Notes under the pieces: generated by a model
What the model saw: the letters and a program-made list of their open reading frames with translations, nothing else
Databases searched by the model: none
Told to the model about the DNA's origin: nothing
Made by a program: the position numbers and the translations under genes
Shown: positions 7,396 through 14,896 of the stretch, piece after piece
Numbering within the stretch: the first letter of the stretch is position 1
Layout: the number at the start of each line of letters is the position of its first letter
From: Mycobacterium sp. DL99
GTDB taxonomy: Bacteria; Actinomycetota; Actinomycetes; Mycobacteriales; Mycobacteriaceae
Length of the DNA stretch: 64,000 nucleotides
Assembly: GCF_004762045.1 (NCBI RefSeq)
Contig: NZ_SJOM01000007.1
Span: 5,550,223 to 5,614,222, forward strand
Direction of reading: 5' to 3'

Positions 7396-8010
7396 TCAGG
7401 CCGAGACGGTGCGAAGCGAGGCCGGCAGGCTGGGCAGGAAATGCCGGGTGGCGAAGGCCCGGAGATCCTCGGGGGTGTCGAGAGGTTCGACGCTGGGCAG
7501 CAGGAGCACCATCCCCGCGTAACGCAGGATGGTGTCGGCCAGGTCGTTGACCGTGTGCTCCCCTATCCGTTCGGCGAACCCGGCCGGGAAGATCACCTTG
7601 AGCGCCGCGGCCATCCGCTCGATCGCCGCGCCGTAGTGGGTGTGCAGCATCTCCATCACCAGGGCCGGTTCATCGGCGATCATCTGGTTGAGCACATGGT
7701 GACGACGGAACTTCAGGATCGACAGCGTGAACGCCTCGACGTAGTAATTCGATTGCGGTCCAGCATTTTTCAACTCGTCGGCGATATCGGAGAACAACGC
7801 GACGTTCTCCCGTTCGATCACCGCCGCGACCAGCTCGTCGCGGTTGGCGAACCTGCGGTAGATCGTGGTGCGGCTGACCCCGGCCCGGCGCGCGACGTCG
7901 TCGAGCGCGACCCGGCGTAGACCGTGCCGCTCGAACTCGACGAGCGCCGCGTCCAGGATCCCAGTCACCGAATCAGCCACCGCCGCGGGCGACGAATCAG
8001 GCCTGGGCAT
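7396..8010 (-). CDS. TetR family transcriptional regulator
   Basis: 204 residues from ATG 8010. N-terminal TetR helix-turn-helix: ILDAALVEFERHGLRRVALDDVARRAGVSRTTIYRRFANRDELVAAV, with the typical Y-RRF-ANRDEL end. The C-terminal ligand domain is of the common mycobacterial type (FRRHHVLNQMIADEPALVMEML...). It overlaps the end of the upstream MpaB-like gene by 14 bases, so the two are almost certainly one transcript. By position it should regulate that gene and perhaps the divergent esterase; a 14 bp palindrome at 8894-8907 is a candidate operator. Confidence 0.9.
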   Translation of the reverse strand: MPRPDSSPAAVADSVTGILDAALVEFERHGLRRVALDDVARRAGVSRTTIYRRFANRDELVAAVIERENVALFSDIADELKNAGPQSNYYVEAFTLSILKFRRHHVLNQMIADEPALVMEMLHTHYGAAIERMAAALKVIFPAGFAERIGEHTVNDLADTILRYAGMVLLLPSVEPLDTPEDLRAFATRHFLPSLPASLRTVSA

Positions 8011-8851
8011 AGCCCTTTTGCGCAAATTTGTTGTAGCGCACGCTCATCGGTAGATGGTCCCACACCCAGTTCACCGGGCGGGACCGCCAGAACGCCGCGA
8101 ACCGCTGGTAGTTGCGTTCCTGACGTTCACTCCACGGCAGGTTCAGCAGGTCACGGGCACGTGGCGGCATACCGCCGGTCGTAATGAACGCGGCTACCGG
8201 ATTGAACACCGGCGCGGCCAGCTTCCAGGCCAGCGGCGACACCGCCTTGGGCCGCGGGAATCCCTTGGTGACGTACCCGATGCCGTACTGCGCAGTCTTG
8301 TGGGCGACGACGATCTCGTTCATCATCCGGTCCCAGTACTGCCCGAACTCAGCGTAGGTGGCCGGCATCGCGCGGTCGCTGACGCCGTAGCGGCGGTACC
8401 AGGTCTTGGACTCCAGGTAGATCTGTTCCTTCTCGGCGTCGCTGAGCCGCTTGACGAAGGTATCGGCGAAATACAGCACCTGCTCGACGAAGGTGGCGTG
8501 CGCCCAGAAATACGTCTCGGGGTCCAGGGCGTGATAGCGCGCGCCGTCAGGCATCTCACCCTTGATGTCGCGGTGGTAGTCGCGCACCTGCTGTCCACGG
8601 TTGTCATCATCGGTGCCGTAGACGGTCATGTAGATCGGAGGCAACGACCGCTTGACGCGGGCGGCGGTGTCGGAGAAGAACACCGAATGGTCCAGCACCC
8701 CCTGGCCAAGCTCGGCCAGCATGTTCTGCAGGACGGCGGGCCGCGGCCCGATCAGGTACATCCGGTTGTCGCCGAAGTACTTCCAGACCAGCGATTGCGG
8801 CCCCAGGGGCAGGGCGTCGGTCTGCTGAGGCTGCTCGGCCAATTCGGTCAT
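7997..8851 (-). CDS. Oxygenase MpaB family protein (DUF2236)
   Basis: 284 residues from ATG 8851. Belongs to the haem-binding MpaB/latex-clearing-protein-like family (DUF2236): GPQSLVWKYFGDNRMYLIGPRPAVLQNM at the start, the Arg-His-containing middle (VRDYHRDIKGEMPDGARYHALDPETYFWAHATFVEQVLYFADTFV in pieces), and YAEFGQYWDRMM before the C-terminal helices. The histidines in DYHRDIKG and FWAHATF are the usual haem-environment residues of the family. Many mycobacteria carry several copies; substrates are mostly unknown. A GTG two codons upstream (8857) is also possible. Cotranscribed with the TetR gene that follows. Confidence 0.85.
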   Translation of the reverse strand: MTELAEQPQQTDALPLGPQSLVWKYFGDNRMYLIGPRPAVLQNMLAELGQGVLDHSVFFSDTAARVKRSLPPIYMTVYGTDDDNRGQQVRDYHRDIKGEMPDGARYHALDPETYFWAHATFVEQVLYFADTFVKRLSDAEKEQIYLESKTWYRRYGVSDRAMPATYAEFGQYWDRMMNEIVVAHKTAQYGIGYVTKGFPRPKAVSPLAWKLAAPVFNPVAAFITTGGMPPRARDLLNLPWSERQERNYQRFAAFWRSRPVNWVWDHLPMSVRYNKFAQKGYAQA

Positions 8852-8893
8852 GGACACAGTGTTACAGATTTCGCACTTTGTACCAACAGGTCT

Positions 8894-8907
8894 GTGACCG
8901 GGGTCAC
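8894..8907. promoter_or_regulatory. 14 bp palindrome between divergent MpaB-like and esterase genes
   Basis: GTGACC-GG-GGTCAC: perfect 6 bp arms with a 2 bp centre, located 43 bp upstream of the MpaB-like start and 78 bp upstream of the esterase start. The size and place suit an operator for the TetR protein encoded in the same unit (7396-8010). Candidate only; the site is unaided by any second copy. Confidence 0.35.
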
Positions 8908-8984
8908 CGACGAGGTGGGAGGCGTTATCGCGCTGTTGCCGGACCGTGGCCCGCGCTGAGACCCATAGTTGGAATGATGCGCAG

Positions 8985-9833
8985 GTGACCTCGCTGACCC
9001 GCCGCGACGCGCTGCGCCTAGGCGTCACCGGTGCCGGTGCCGCGGGACTGATGACACTGGGCAGCCTGCTCGGTCCGGCTACGCCCCGAGCGTCTCCGAG
9101 CCCCAACCAAACGGCCTCCGCGGGCGCCCCGTTGCCGACCCGCGATTCGGGGTCGTTCACCTCCGCGGCCCGCGGCGGTGTCGAAACCAACTGGATCATC
9201 GCCCGCCCGCCGGGCCAGCACGGCCCATTGCGTCCGGTGATCGCCCTGCACGGGATGGACAACGATGCCGCCGGTGTGATGAACCTGGGAATCCCGGAAG
9301 CGCTGGCCCAGCTGACCGCGGCAGGCCGGCCGCCGTTCGCCGTGGTCAGTGTGGACGGCGGCAACTCGTTCTGGCGCCGTCGAGCGTCTGGTGGGGACTC
9401 CGGGGCGATGGTGCTCAACGAACTGATCCCGATGCTGGCCACCAAGGGCATCGACACCTCGCGAGTGGCCTTCATGGGCTGGTCGATGGGCGGCTACGGC
9501 GCCATGCTGTTGGGTGCCAGACTCGGTGCCGCGCGCACCGCGGCGGTCTGCGCAATCAGCCCGGCGCTGTACCTGACGTACTGGGGCGCGCCGCCCGACG
9601 CCTTCGACAGCCTCGAAGACTGGCAGCAGAACTCAGCGCTGAGGCTGCTGCCCGCGCTGGGGTCGATCCCGCTACGCATCGACTGCGGCACCGGGGACGG
9701 GTTTTACGCCGCGACCCGAATGTTCGTCAACCAACTGCCCAAGACCCCAGCCGTCGGCTTCTACCCCGGCGGCCACGATCAGGACTTCTGGCGCGCGCAC
9801 CTGTCCGATGAGCTGGCCTGGCTCGATTCCTGA
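8985..9833 (+). CDS. Tat-exported alpha/beta-hydrolase (putative esterase)
   Basis: 282 residues from GTG 8985; an earlier GTG (8946) adds 13 residues before the signal and is less likely. Twin-arginine signal TSLTRRDALRLGVTGAGAAG, then an alpha/beta-hydrolase domain: HGMDND oxyanion region, nucleophile elbow GWSMGGYG, acid in DCGTGDGFY and histidine in GGHDQDFW. It looks like the D-esterase/acyltransferase-like class (similar in layout to Rv0519c, which lies near hemL in M. tuberculosis). Exported, so it probably acts on an envelope or extracellular ester. Transcribed away from the MpaB/TetR unit and convergent with the APH gene. Confidence 0.82.
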   Translation: MTSLTRRDALRLGVTGAGAAGLMTLGSLLGPATPRASPSPNQTASAGAPLPTRDSGSFTSAARGGVETNWIIARPPGQHGPLRPVIALHGMDNDAAGVMNLGIPEALAQLTAAGRPPFAVVSVDGGNSFWRRRASGGDSGAMVLNELIPMLATKGIDTSRVAFMGWSMGGYGAMLLGARLGAARTAAVCAISPALYLTYWGAPPDAFDSLEDWQQNSALRLLPALGSIPLRIDCGTGDGFYAATRMFVNQLPKTPAVGFYPGGHDQDFWRAHLSDELAWLDS

Positions 9834-9849
9834 ACCGCGCCTTGGGCTC

Positions 9850-10614
9850 TCACCCCCAGGTGAGCGGATCCAGTGCGAGGTAGAACCGCAGCCGGTCCTC
9901 ATCTATCGCCGCCGGATAGCCCGCGGCCAGACCTGCCGCGGCGTCCTCGGCGAAGCCGGGAAAGGTGTCGGCTGTGTTCGCCGACAGCAACGCCAGATCA
10001 GCGTGGCGGTCGGCGAGACCCAGGCGACCGAAGTCGACGAATCCCTCGACGGTGAGCCGGTCGGGGTCGATCAGGATGTTGGGCAGACACAGGTCGCCGT
10101 GGCACACCACGAGATCGGCGGCCTCCTGGCGGCGACGCAGGTCGGCCTCGCGTTCGACGCGCATGAGCAACTCGGCGGCCGGAACGTCCCGGTCCTCGTC
10201 GCGCAGAAACTCAGGGTTGACCGCGCCCGCGGCGACGACGGAGCTGGCCCGCGACAGCATGTCGTCGAGGTCGCGACGATACGGACAATCGTCGACGGCG
10301 ATGCCGTGCAAGGAGCGGACTGCCTCCACCACGGCGGGCCACACCGACCGAAGCTCCGCTTCCGTGAGCCCATCGGCCCCGACGCCGGCGACGGCACTGG
10401 TGACCAGGCAGGCACCGCCGTCCTCGGTGGCGCCCCAGTCGATCACCGCCGGTGCCGGCACACCGTGATCGTGCGCCCACGACACCCGGTCCCGCTCGGC
10501 AGCCAGTTCGGTCACCGCCGCCGGGCCGACCATCTTCGCGAATCTGGAACCGTCCGCACTACGGAACACAGCGGCACCGGATTCACCGCGCGAAACGGGA
10601 TGCCAGCCGGTCAC
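9850..10614 (-). CDS. Aminoglycoside 3''-phosphotransferase, APH(3'')-I type
   Basis: 254-residue kinase that by family would transfer phosphate from ATP to the 3''-hydroxyl of streptomycin. It follows APH(3'')-I enzymes throughout: GESG near residue 10, ELAAERDRVSW, GACLV, VNPEFLRDEDRDVP, the catalytic VCHGDLCLPNILIDP (HGDxxxxN), then VDFGRLGLADRHADLAL and the ending FYLALDPLTWG. All catalytic residues are present and length is full, so it is likely active. GTG 10614 starts 4 bases after the stop of the membrane-protein gene upstream, making it the last gene of the hem-led run. No flanking mobile DNA, so it looks like a resident gene rather than a recent arrival. Confidence 0.92.
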   Translation of the reverse strand: MTGWHPVSRGESGAAVFRSADGSRFAKMVGPAAVTELAAERDRVSWAHDHGVPAPAVIDWGATEDGGACLVTSAVAGVGADGLTEAELRSVWPAVVEAVRSLHGIAVDDCPYRRDLDDMLSRASSVVAAGAVNPEFLRDEDRDVPAAELLMRVEREADLRRRQEAADLVVCHGDLCLPNILIDPDRLTVEGFVDFGRLGLADRHADLALLSANTADTFPGFAEDAAAGLAAGYPAAIDEDRLRFYLALDPLTWG

Positions 10615-10618
10615 GGGA

Positions 10619-10846
10619 TCAGCGGCGCAACCGGGCGACGCCCAGCACGGTCAGCACGCCCGCCAGACCCGCGAGCACCAGTGCCAGCACCAGCAGTGGC
10701 GCCGAATAGCTGACCGCGGTGGTGGCCGGTTCACCGTCGAGCACGGGCGCCACCTCGATCGTCGTTGTCGCAGCGATCCAGCTCAACACACAGCCCACCG
10801 CAGCAACGGCGGCCACGATGAACTCCAGCACGGCCCGGCGCTTCAC
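10619..10846 (-). CDS. Small membrane protein
   Basis: 75 residues from GTG 10846, preceded by GAGGAG. Two hydrophobic helices: FIVAAVAAVGCVLSWIAA (about 9-26) and APLLVLALVLAGLAGVLTVLG (about 49-69), separated by an extracytoplasmic-type loop, with Arg-rich ends placing both termini inside. Its GTG overlaps the stop of the DUF3093-like gene upstream (GTGA), indicating translational coupling. Corresponds in position to the small membrane genes after hemB in M. tuberculosis. Function unknown. Confidence 0.75.
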   Translation of the reverse strand: MKRRAVLEFIVAAVAAVGCVLSWIAATTTIEVAPVLDGEPATTAVSYSAPLLVLALVLAGLAGVLTVLGVARLRR

Positions 10847-11334
10847 GATGTGCGCTCCTCGACCAGCGGCGTCAGCGCTTCCCGCAGCTTCCGGTGCTTG
10901 CGCGCCCAGGCCTGGGCGGTACGCGCGCCGGTGAGCTTGAGCCCGATGCCGGTGCGGCCCCGTGGCATCCCGGACAGTTCCCCGAGGGCACGGGCCGACT
11001 GCCATTTCGGGGCCTCCGAGCCCGAGGCTTCGGGGTAGATCAGCACGATCTCGTCGATCTTGAGGATCTCGGCGCCCTGTCGCAGGGCGTCGGCGGTCAA
11101 CTCGACCGAGGTGTGGATGCGCGCAGCCTTGATCTGGATGGCCACGAACCCCGACACCAGCACCAGGAACAGGATCGGAATCCACAGGTCGTAGCCGTAT
11201 CCGCCGGTCATCTGCAGAATCGCCATGCCGATACCGGCGAACGGCCCCAACAGGAGCCAGGCCCAGCTGGCGCCCTGCTCGTAGAACAGCACCTCGGAGG
11301 CAACTTTGCTCACCGGTTCACTCTCCATCGTCAC
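10843..11334 (-). CDS. DUF3093-like membrane protein
   Basis: 163 residues from GTG 11334 (ATG 11328 is an alternative). Two N-terminal membrane helices (WAWLLLGPFAGIGMAILQM and LWIPILFLVLVSGFVAIQI) are followed by a cytoplasmic domain with the conserved block ARIHTSVELTADALRQG and KWQSARALGELSGMPRGRTGIGLKLTGARTAQAWARKH, characteristic of the actinobacterial DUF3093 family. The start overlaps the end of the upstream membrane gene by 17 bases. Sits in the hem-led operon; no known biochemical role. Confidence 0.75.
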   Translation of the reverse strand: MTMESEPVSKVASEVLFYEQGASWAWLLLGPFAGIGMAILQMTGGYGYDLWIPILFLVLVSGFVAIQIKAARIHTSVELTADALRQGAEILKIDEIVLIYPEASGSEAPKWQSARALGELSGMPRGRTGIGLKLTGARTAQAWARKHRKLREALTPLVEERTS

Positions 11335-11683
11335 CCCTCCGCAATGGCAGCACGCTCAGCCCGGTACCCACGATGAGCGGGAGCAGCGAGACCAGCACGA
11401 GAATGTTGAGGCCGGTCAACAGCACCAGGACCACGATAGCCAGCGACAATGCGATCGCCGCGCGGCGGTAGCGCGGATCATCGGAGCGGCTGCGGCCCGC
11501 CAGAAAAGCCATCCCGAGTCCGGCGAGCGCGACGAGCGCTCCGATCCCGCGGTACAACATCGCGTTACCGCCGGGTGGGCTTGCCGAGACTGCGAGCATC
11601 CCCCCGGCGATCAACAGCACCGCGCCGACGAGCCAGCAACTGAACACGATGGTCGCGCGGCGCGACGCTGGTAATGAGGACAT
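11318..11683 (-). CDS. Membrane protein with about four helices
   Basis: 121 residues from ATG 11683. Hydrophobic segments at roughly 14-34, 46-66, 78-92 and 94-110, with short Arg-rich loops (RSRSDDPRYRR) on the cytoplasmic side. No domain recognised. Begins 19 bases after the stop of the previous gene and overlaps the next, so it belongs to the same operon downstream of hemB. Confidence 0.7.
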   Translation of the reverse strand: MSSLPASRRATIVFSCWLVGAVLLIAGGMLAVSASPPGGNAMLYRGIGALVALAGLGMAFLAGRSRSDDPRYRRAAIALSLAIVVLVLLTGLNILVLVSLLPLIVGTGLSVLPLRRGDDGE

Positions 11684-11702
11684 TGTCGGGAAGCGTAGCC
11701 AA

Positions 11703-12137
11703 TCAGTGGGTGAAGAAACCGTCGGCGTCCTTGCGGTGCAGCAGGTACAGCCCACCCGCGATCAGCACCGATCCGACGATCGCGGTCACGGCGTAGCCCA
11801 CCGCGGCCGCATCTTGGCGTTCGCCGGTCAGCAGGCTGCTGATCGCGTGCAGGACCGAGACGATCCCGCCGCTGGTCAGCAGGGTGCGGGCCCAGCGATA
11901 TCCCTGGCGCATCAACAGCAGGAATGCCACCACGATCGAGGACAGCACGATCAGGAACATCACCGAGAAGACGATGGTCATCGACCGCTGCACACCACTG
12001 CCGGATCCGGTGAGCGCGTCGATCAGATACCCCACCACCATGAGCACCAGGGCGGCGGTCCACAACCAGAAACCGGTGTCGACGTCCTCGGGACGGCCGG
12101 TCGGGCCCTGCTGCTGCTCGGTCACCTGTTCCGTCAC
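11703..12137 (-). CDS. Membrane protein coupled to hemB
   Basis: 144 residues from GTG 12137, which overlaps the hemB stop in a GTGA arrangement. A hydrophilic N-terminus (TEQVTEQQQGPTGRPEDVD) precedes four hydrophobic helices; the loop after helix 2 is basic (LLMRQGYRWAR). Similar in order to the transmembrane genes that follow hemB in M. tuberculosis. The tight coupling to hemB suggests co-regulation with haem synthesis, but no function can be read from the sequence. Confidence 0.72.
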   Translation of the reverse strand: MTEQVTEQQQGPTGRPEDVDTGFWLWTAALVLMVVGYLIDALTGSGSGVQRSMTIVFSVMFLIVLSSIVVAFLLLMRQGYRWARTLLTSGGIVSVLHAISSLLTGERQDAAAVGYAVTAIVGSVLIAGGLYLLHRKDADGFFTH

Positions 12138-13114
12138 GCAAGCCAGCCGGCCACATCGGCCGCCCAATAGGTCAGCACGATGTCGGCGCCGGCCCGCCGG
12201 ATCCCGATCAGCGACTCCAGCGCCGCCGCCTCCAGATCGATCCAGCCATTGGCGGCGGCCGCACAGATCATCGAGTACTCGCCCGAAATCTGATATGCCG
12301 CAACGGGTACCGGCGAGATATCGGCAGCGGCGCGCACCACGTCCAGGTAGCTCATCGCGGGCTTGACCATCACCATGTCGGCGCCCTCGTCGATGTCGAG
12401 CTCGACCTCGTGCACGGCTTCCCGGATGTTGCCCGCATCCTGTTGGTAGGTACGACGATCCCCGACCAGACTGGACGACACCGCTTCGCGGAACGGGCCG
12501 TAGAACGCCGAGGCGAACTTGGCCGCGTAGGCCAGGATGGCGACGTCGGTGTGGCCGGCCGCATCCAGCCCGTCACGGATGGCGGCCACCTGGCCGTCCA
12601 TCATGCCGCTGGGGCCGAGCACATGTGCACCCGATTCCGCTTGCGCCACGGCAAGTTCCACGTAACGCAGGTTGGTTGCGTCGTTGTCTACCCGGCCCGC
12701 GGCATCCAGCACGCCGCAGTGCCCGTGGTCGGTGAACTCATCGAGGCAGGTGTCGGCCATCAGCACCGTGGCGTCGCCGAGGTCCTTGGCCAGATCACGC
12801 AGCGCCACGTTGAGGATGCCTTCGGGATCGATGCCCACGGCACCGGTCGGATCCTTGTCCTCGTCGCGGGGCACGCCGAACAGCATCAGCCCGCCCACAC
12901 CCGCGGCCACCGCGTCGGCGGCCGCCTGGCGTAACGAATCCCTGGTGTGTTGCACCACGCCCGGCATCGAGGAGATCGGGCGCGGTGCGTCAATACCGTC
13001 GGCGACGAACATCGGCAGCACCAGATGGCGCGGCTCCAAAGAGGTTTGGGCCACGAGCCGACGCATCGCCGGCGTGGACCGCAGCCGACGTGGACGATGC
13101 CTCGGGTAAACCAT
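12134..13114 (-). CDS. hemB: Delta-aminolevulinic acid dehydratase (porphobilinogen synthase)
   Basis: 326-residue enzyme condensing two 5-aminolevulinate molecules to porphobilinogen. Both active-site lysines are present: LAYAAKFASAFYGPFREA and DMVMVKPAMSYLD. The metal loop reads DTCLDEFTDHGHCG: two of the three Zn-site cysteines of the animal type, with Asp at the third position, so metal use may differ from the full three-Cys enzymes. Full length. ATG 13114 follows AAGGAG at good spacing. Preceded by a 90 bp gap carrying a 9 bp inverted repeat (13147-13189) and coupled to the next membrane gene. Confidence 0.97.
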   Translation of the reverse strand: MVYPRHRPRRLRSTPAMRRLVAQTSLEPRHLVLPMFVADGIDAPRPISSMPGVVQHTRDSLRQAAADAVAAGVGGLMLFGVPRDEDKDPTGAVGIDPEGILNVALRDLAKDLGDATVLMADTCLDEFTDHGHCGVLDAAGRVDNDATNLRYVELAVAQAESGAHVLGPSGMMDGQVAAIRDGLDAAGHTDVAILAYAAKFASAFYGPFREAVSSSLVGDRRTYQQDAGNIREAVHEVELDIDEGADMVMVKPAMSYLDVVRAAADISPVPVAAYQISGEYSMICAAAANGWIDLEAAALESLIGIRRAGADIVLTYWAADVAGWLA

Positions 13115-13146
13115 GGCAAGCTCCTTCTGCGCTTCTCCGCGAAACT

Positions 13147-13189
13147 GTATTCCAGAAGGAAGAGTTCGAGAGCGGCCCTGCTGGAATAC
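13147..13189. promoter_or_regulatory. Inverted repeat in the hemD-hemB gap
   Basis: GTATTCCAG (13147-13155) and CTGGAATAC (13181-13189) are perfect 9 bp arms separated by 25 bp, in the only sizeable gap of the hem gene run, 33 bp upstream of hemB. It could be an operator for an extra hemB promoter or an RNA stem in the hemB leader. The arm is AT-richer than its surroundings. Confidence 0.4.
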
Positions 13190-13204
13190 CGTTTCGGCGG
13201 GTGT

Positions 13205-14896
13205 TTACCTGCGGCGGCTCTTCTTGCGCGGCGGGGGCAGCGCCCCCTCTGCCCGCAGACGGGCAGCATGCTCGGCGAGCGCATCGACCAGCGGTCCCAC
13301 CGCGGCCGACTCGGGCTGCACATCCACCCGCAGGCCGAATTCCGCTGCGGTTTCAGCGGTCTTGGGTCCGATGCAGGCCACGATGGTCCGGGCATGCGGC
13401 TTGCCGGCGATACCGACCAGGTTGCGCACCGTCGAGCTCGAGGTGAAGCAGACCGCGTCGAAACCGCCGGTCTTGATCATCTCGCGGGTCTGCGCCGGCG
13501 GCGGAGCCGCACGCACGGTGCGGTAGGCGGTGACGTCCTCGATCTCCCAGCCGCGTTCGCGCAGGCCCTCGGCCAGCGTCTCGGTGGCGATGTCGGCACG
13601 CGGCAGCAGCACGCGGTTCACCGGATCGAAAACCTCGTCGAACGGCGGGAACTCATCGAGCAGGCCGAGCGAGGACTGCTCCCCCGACGGCACCAGCTCG
13701 GGGTTGATGCCGAACGCCCGCACCTTGTCGGCGGTGGCCTGTCCGACGCACGCGATCTTCACACCCGAGAACGCCCGTGCGTCCAGGCCGAATTCGTTGA
13801 ACTTCTCCCAGACCGCGCGCACGGCGTTGGTCGAGGTGAACACCACCCACTGGAACCGACCGTCGACCAGACCCTTGACCGCGCGCTCCATCTGCGCGGG
13901 GCTGCGCGGGGGCTCGACGGCGATGGTCGGGACCTCGATCGGCAGGGCGCCGTGGCCCACGAGCCGGTCGCTCATCTCGCCGGCCTGATCCTTGGTGCGC
14001 GGCACCAGCACGGTCCAGCCGTACAGGGCACGGCTCTCCCACCAGTTCAGCTTGGCCCGGTTGGCCACGGTCTTGCCGATGGTGACGACCAGCGGCCCCA
14101 CCAGAGGTCCGACCAGCTCGCTTCCGGCCGGCTTCTCCAGCGTGGCCTTGTCGAGCAGCCCACCGAGCGTGGTCTCCACCGACCGCTGCTGACAGGTGGT
14201 GCCGCTCGCGGTCACCACCGCCGGGGTGCTGTCGACCAGCCCCTGCTCGATCAGGGTGCGTGCGGCATCCGGCAGGTGCGACGCGGTCGCGTGCAGGATC
14301 AGCGGCCCGGGAGCGGCGGCCAACGCCGCCCAGTCCACGTCGCCGCGGACATCGGCCACGGTGTGCGACGAACCGAGCGGCAGGCCCGCGTAGGTGGGCA
14401 CCGCACTGGTGGCGGGCAACCCGGGGACGATCTCGAAGTTCACATGGGACTTGGCCAGTGCACCGATCTCGGTGATGACGGCGTCGACCGACAGCGGGTC
14501 ACCCGCGACCAGGCGCACCACGTCGTAGCCGTGGCGAGCCTCGGCGACCAGCGTCTTGGCCACCTCGGCGGGGTCGCCGAGCGCCGGACGGACCTCGGGT
14601 CCACCCGCGATGACCGCGGCCTGTGCAGCGTCGGATGTTCCGGCGGCATCGGCGTCGGCCGTGTCACCGGCGGCAGCGTCGGCCTTGGCCGGCGCAGCCG
14701 GGGCCGGGCCGGACGCCGGCGGCAGCTCGGTGCCGATCAGCGCCAACACGGCTTCGGGTACGTCAGGATCGGTGAACACCAACTCGGCGTGCGCCAGCAC
14801 GGTTTGTGCCCGTGCCGTCAGCAGCCCCGGATCTCCCGGGCCTGAGCCCACAAATGTGATGCGGCCGGGCTTCGCCTTGCGACCTCGCATGGTCAT
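13205..14896 (-). CDS. hemD: Uroporphyrinogen-III synthase with N-terminal methyltransferase-like domain
   Basis: 563-residue fusion. N-terminal half resembles uroporphyrinogen-III C-methyltransferase (FVGSGPGDPGLLTARA; VRLVAGDPLSVDAVITE; IVPGLPATSAVP), but the usual GGDP-FVFGRG motif is altered and an Ala/Pro-rich insert of about 40 residues follows residue 55, so methylation activity is uncertain. C-terminal half (about 290-550) is uroporphyrinogen-III synthase (VVFTSTNAVRAVWEK; CVGQATADKVRAFG; AVCFTSSSTVRNL; CIGPKTAETAAEFG), which closes hydroxymethylbilane to uroporphyrinogen III. ATG overlaps the hemC stop by 4 bases. The same fusion is known in other mycobacteria. The protein ends in a basic RKKSRRR tail. 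Confidence 0.93.
   Translation of the reverse strand: MTMRGRKAKPGRITFVGSGPGDPGLLTARAQTVLAHAELVFTDPDVPEAVLALIGTELPPASGPAPAAPAKADAAAGDTADADAAGTSDAAQAAVIAGGPEVRPALGDPAEVAKTLVAEARHGYDVVRLVAGDPLSVDAVITEIGALAKSHVNFEIVPGLPATSAVPTYAGLPLGSSHTVADVRGDVDWAALAAAPGPLILHATASHLPDAARTLIEQGLVDSTPAVVTASGTTCQQRSVETTLGGLLDKATLEKPAGSELVGPLVGPLVVTIGKTVANRAKLNWWESRALYGWTVLVPRTKDQAGEMSDRLVGHGALPIEVPTIAVEPPRSPAQMERAVKGLVDGRFQWVVFTSTNAVRAVWEKFNEFGLDARAFSGVKIACVGQATADKVRAFGINPELVPSGEQSSLGLLDEFPPFDEVFDPVNRVLLPRADIATETLAEGLRERGWEIEDVTAYRTVRAAPPPAQTREMIKTGGFDAVCFTSSSTVRNLVGIAGKPHARTIVACIGPKTAETAAEFGLRVDVQPESAAVGPLVDALAEHAARLRAEGALPPPRKKSRRR

Noticed and set aside
9830..9860. CTCACC-CCCA-GGTGAG hairpin at the end of the APH-like gene
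   Set aside because: Short stem lying inside the last codons of the gene (around LTWG-stop), with no T run; not a convincing terminator.
12947..14845. 632-codon open frame on the plus strand across hemB/hemD
   Set aside because: Overlaps hemD in reverse; composition (Gly/Arg/His/Gln) and absence of a good start show it is a shadow frame.
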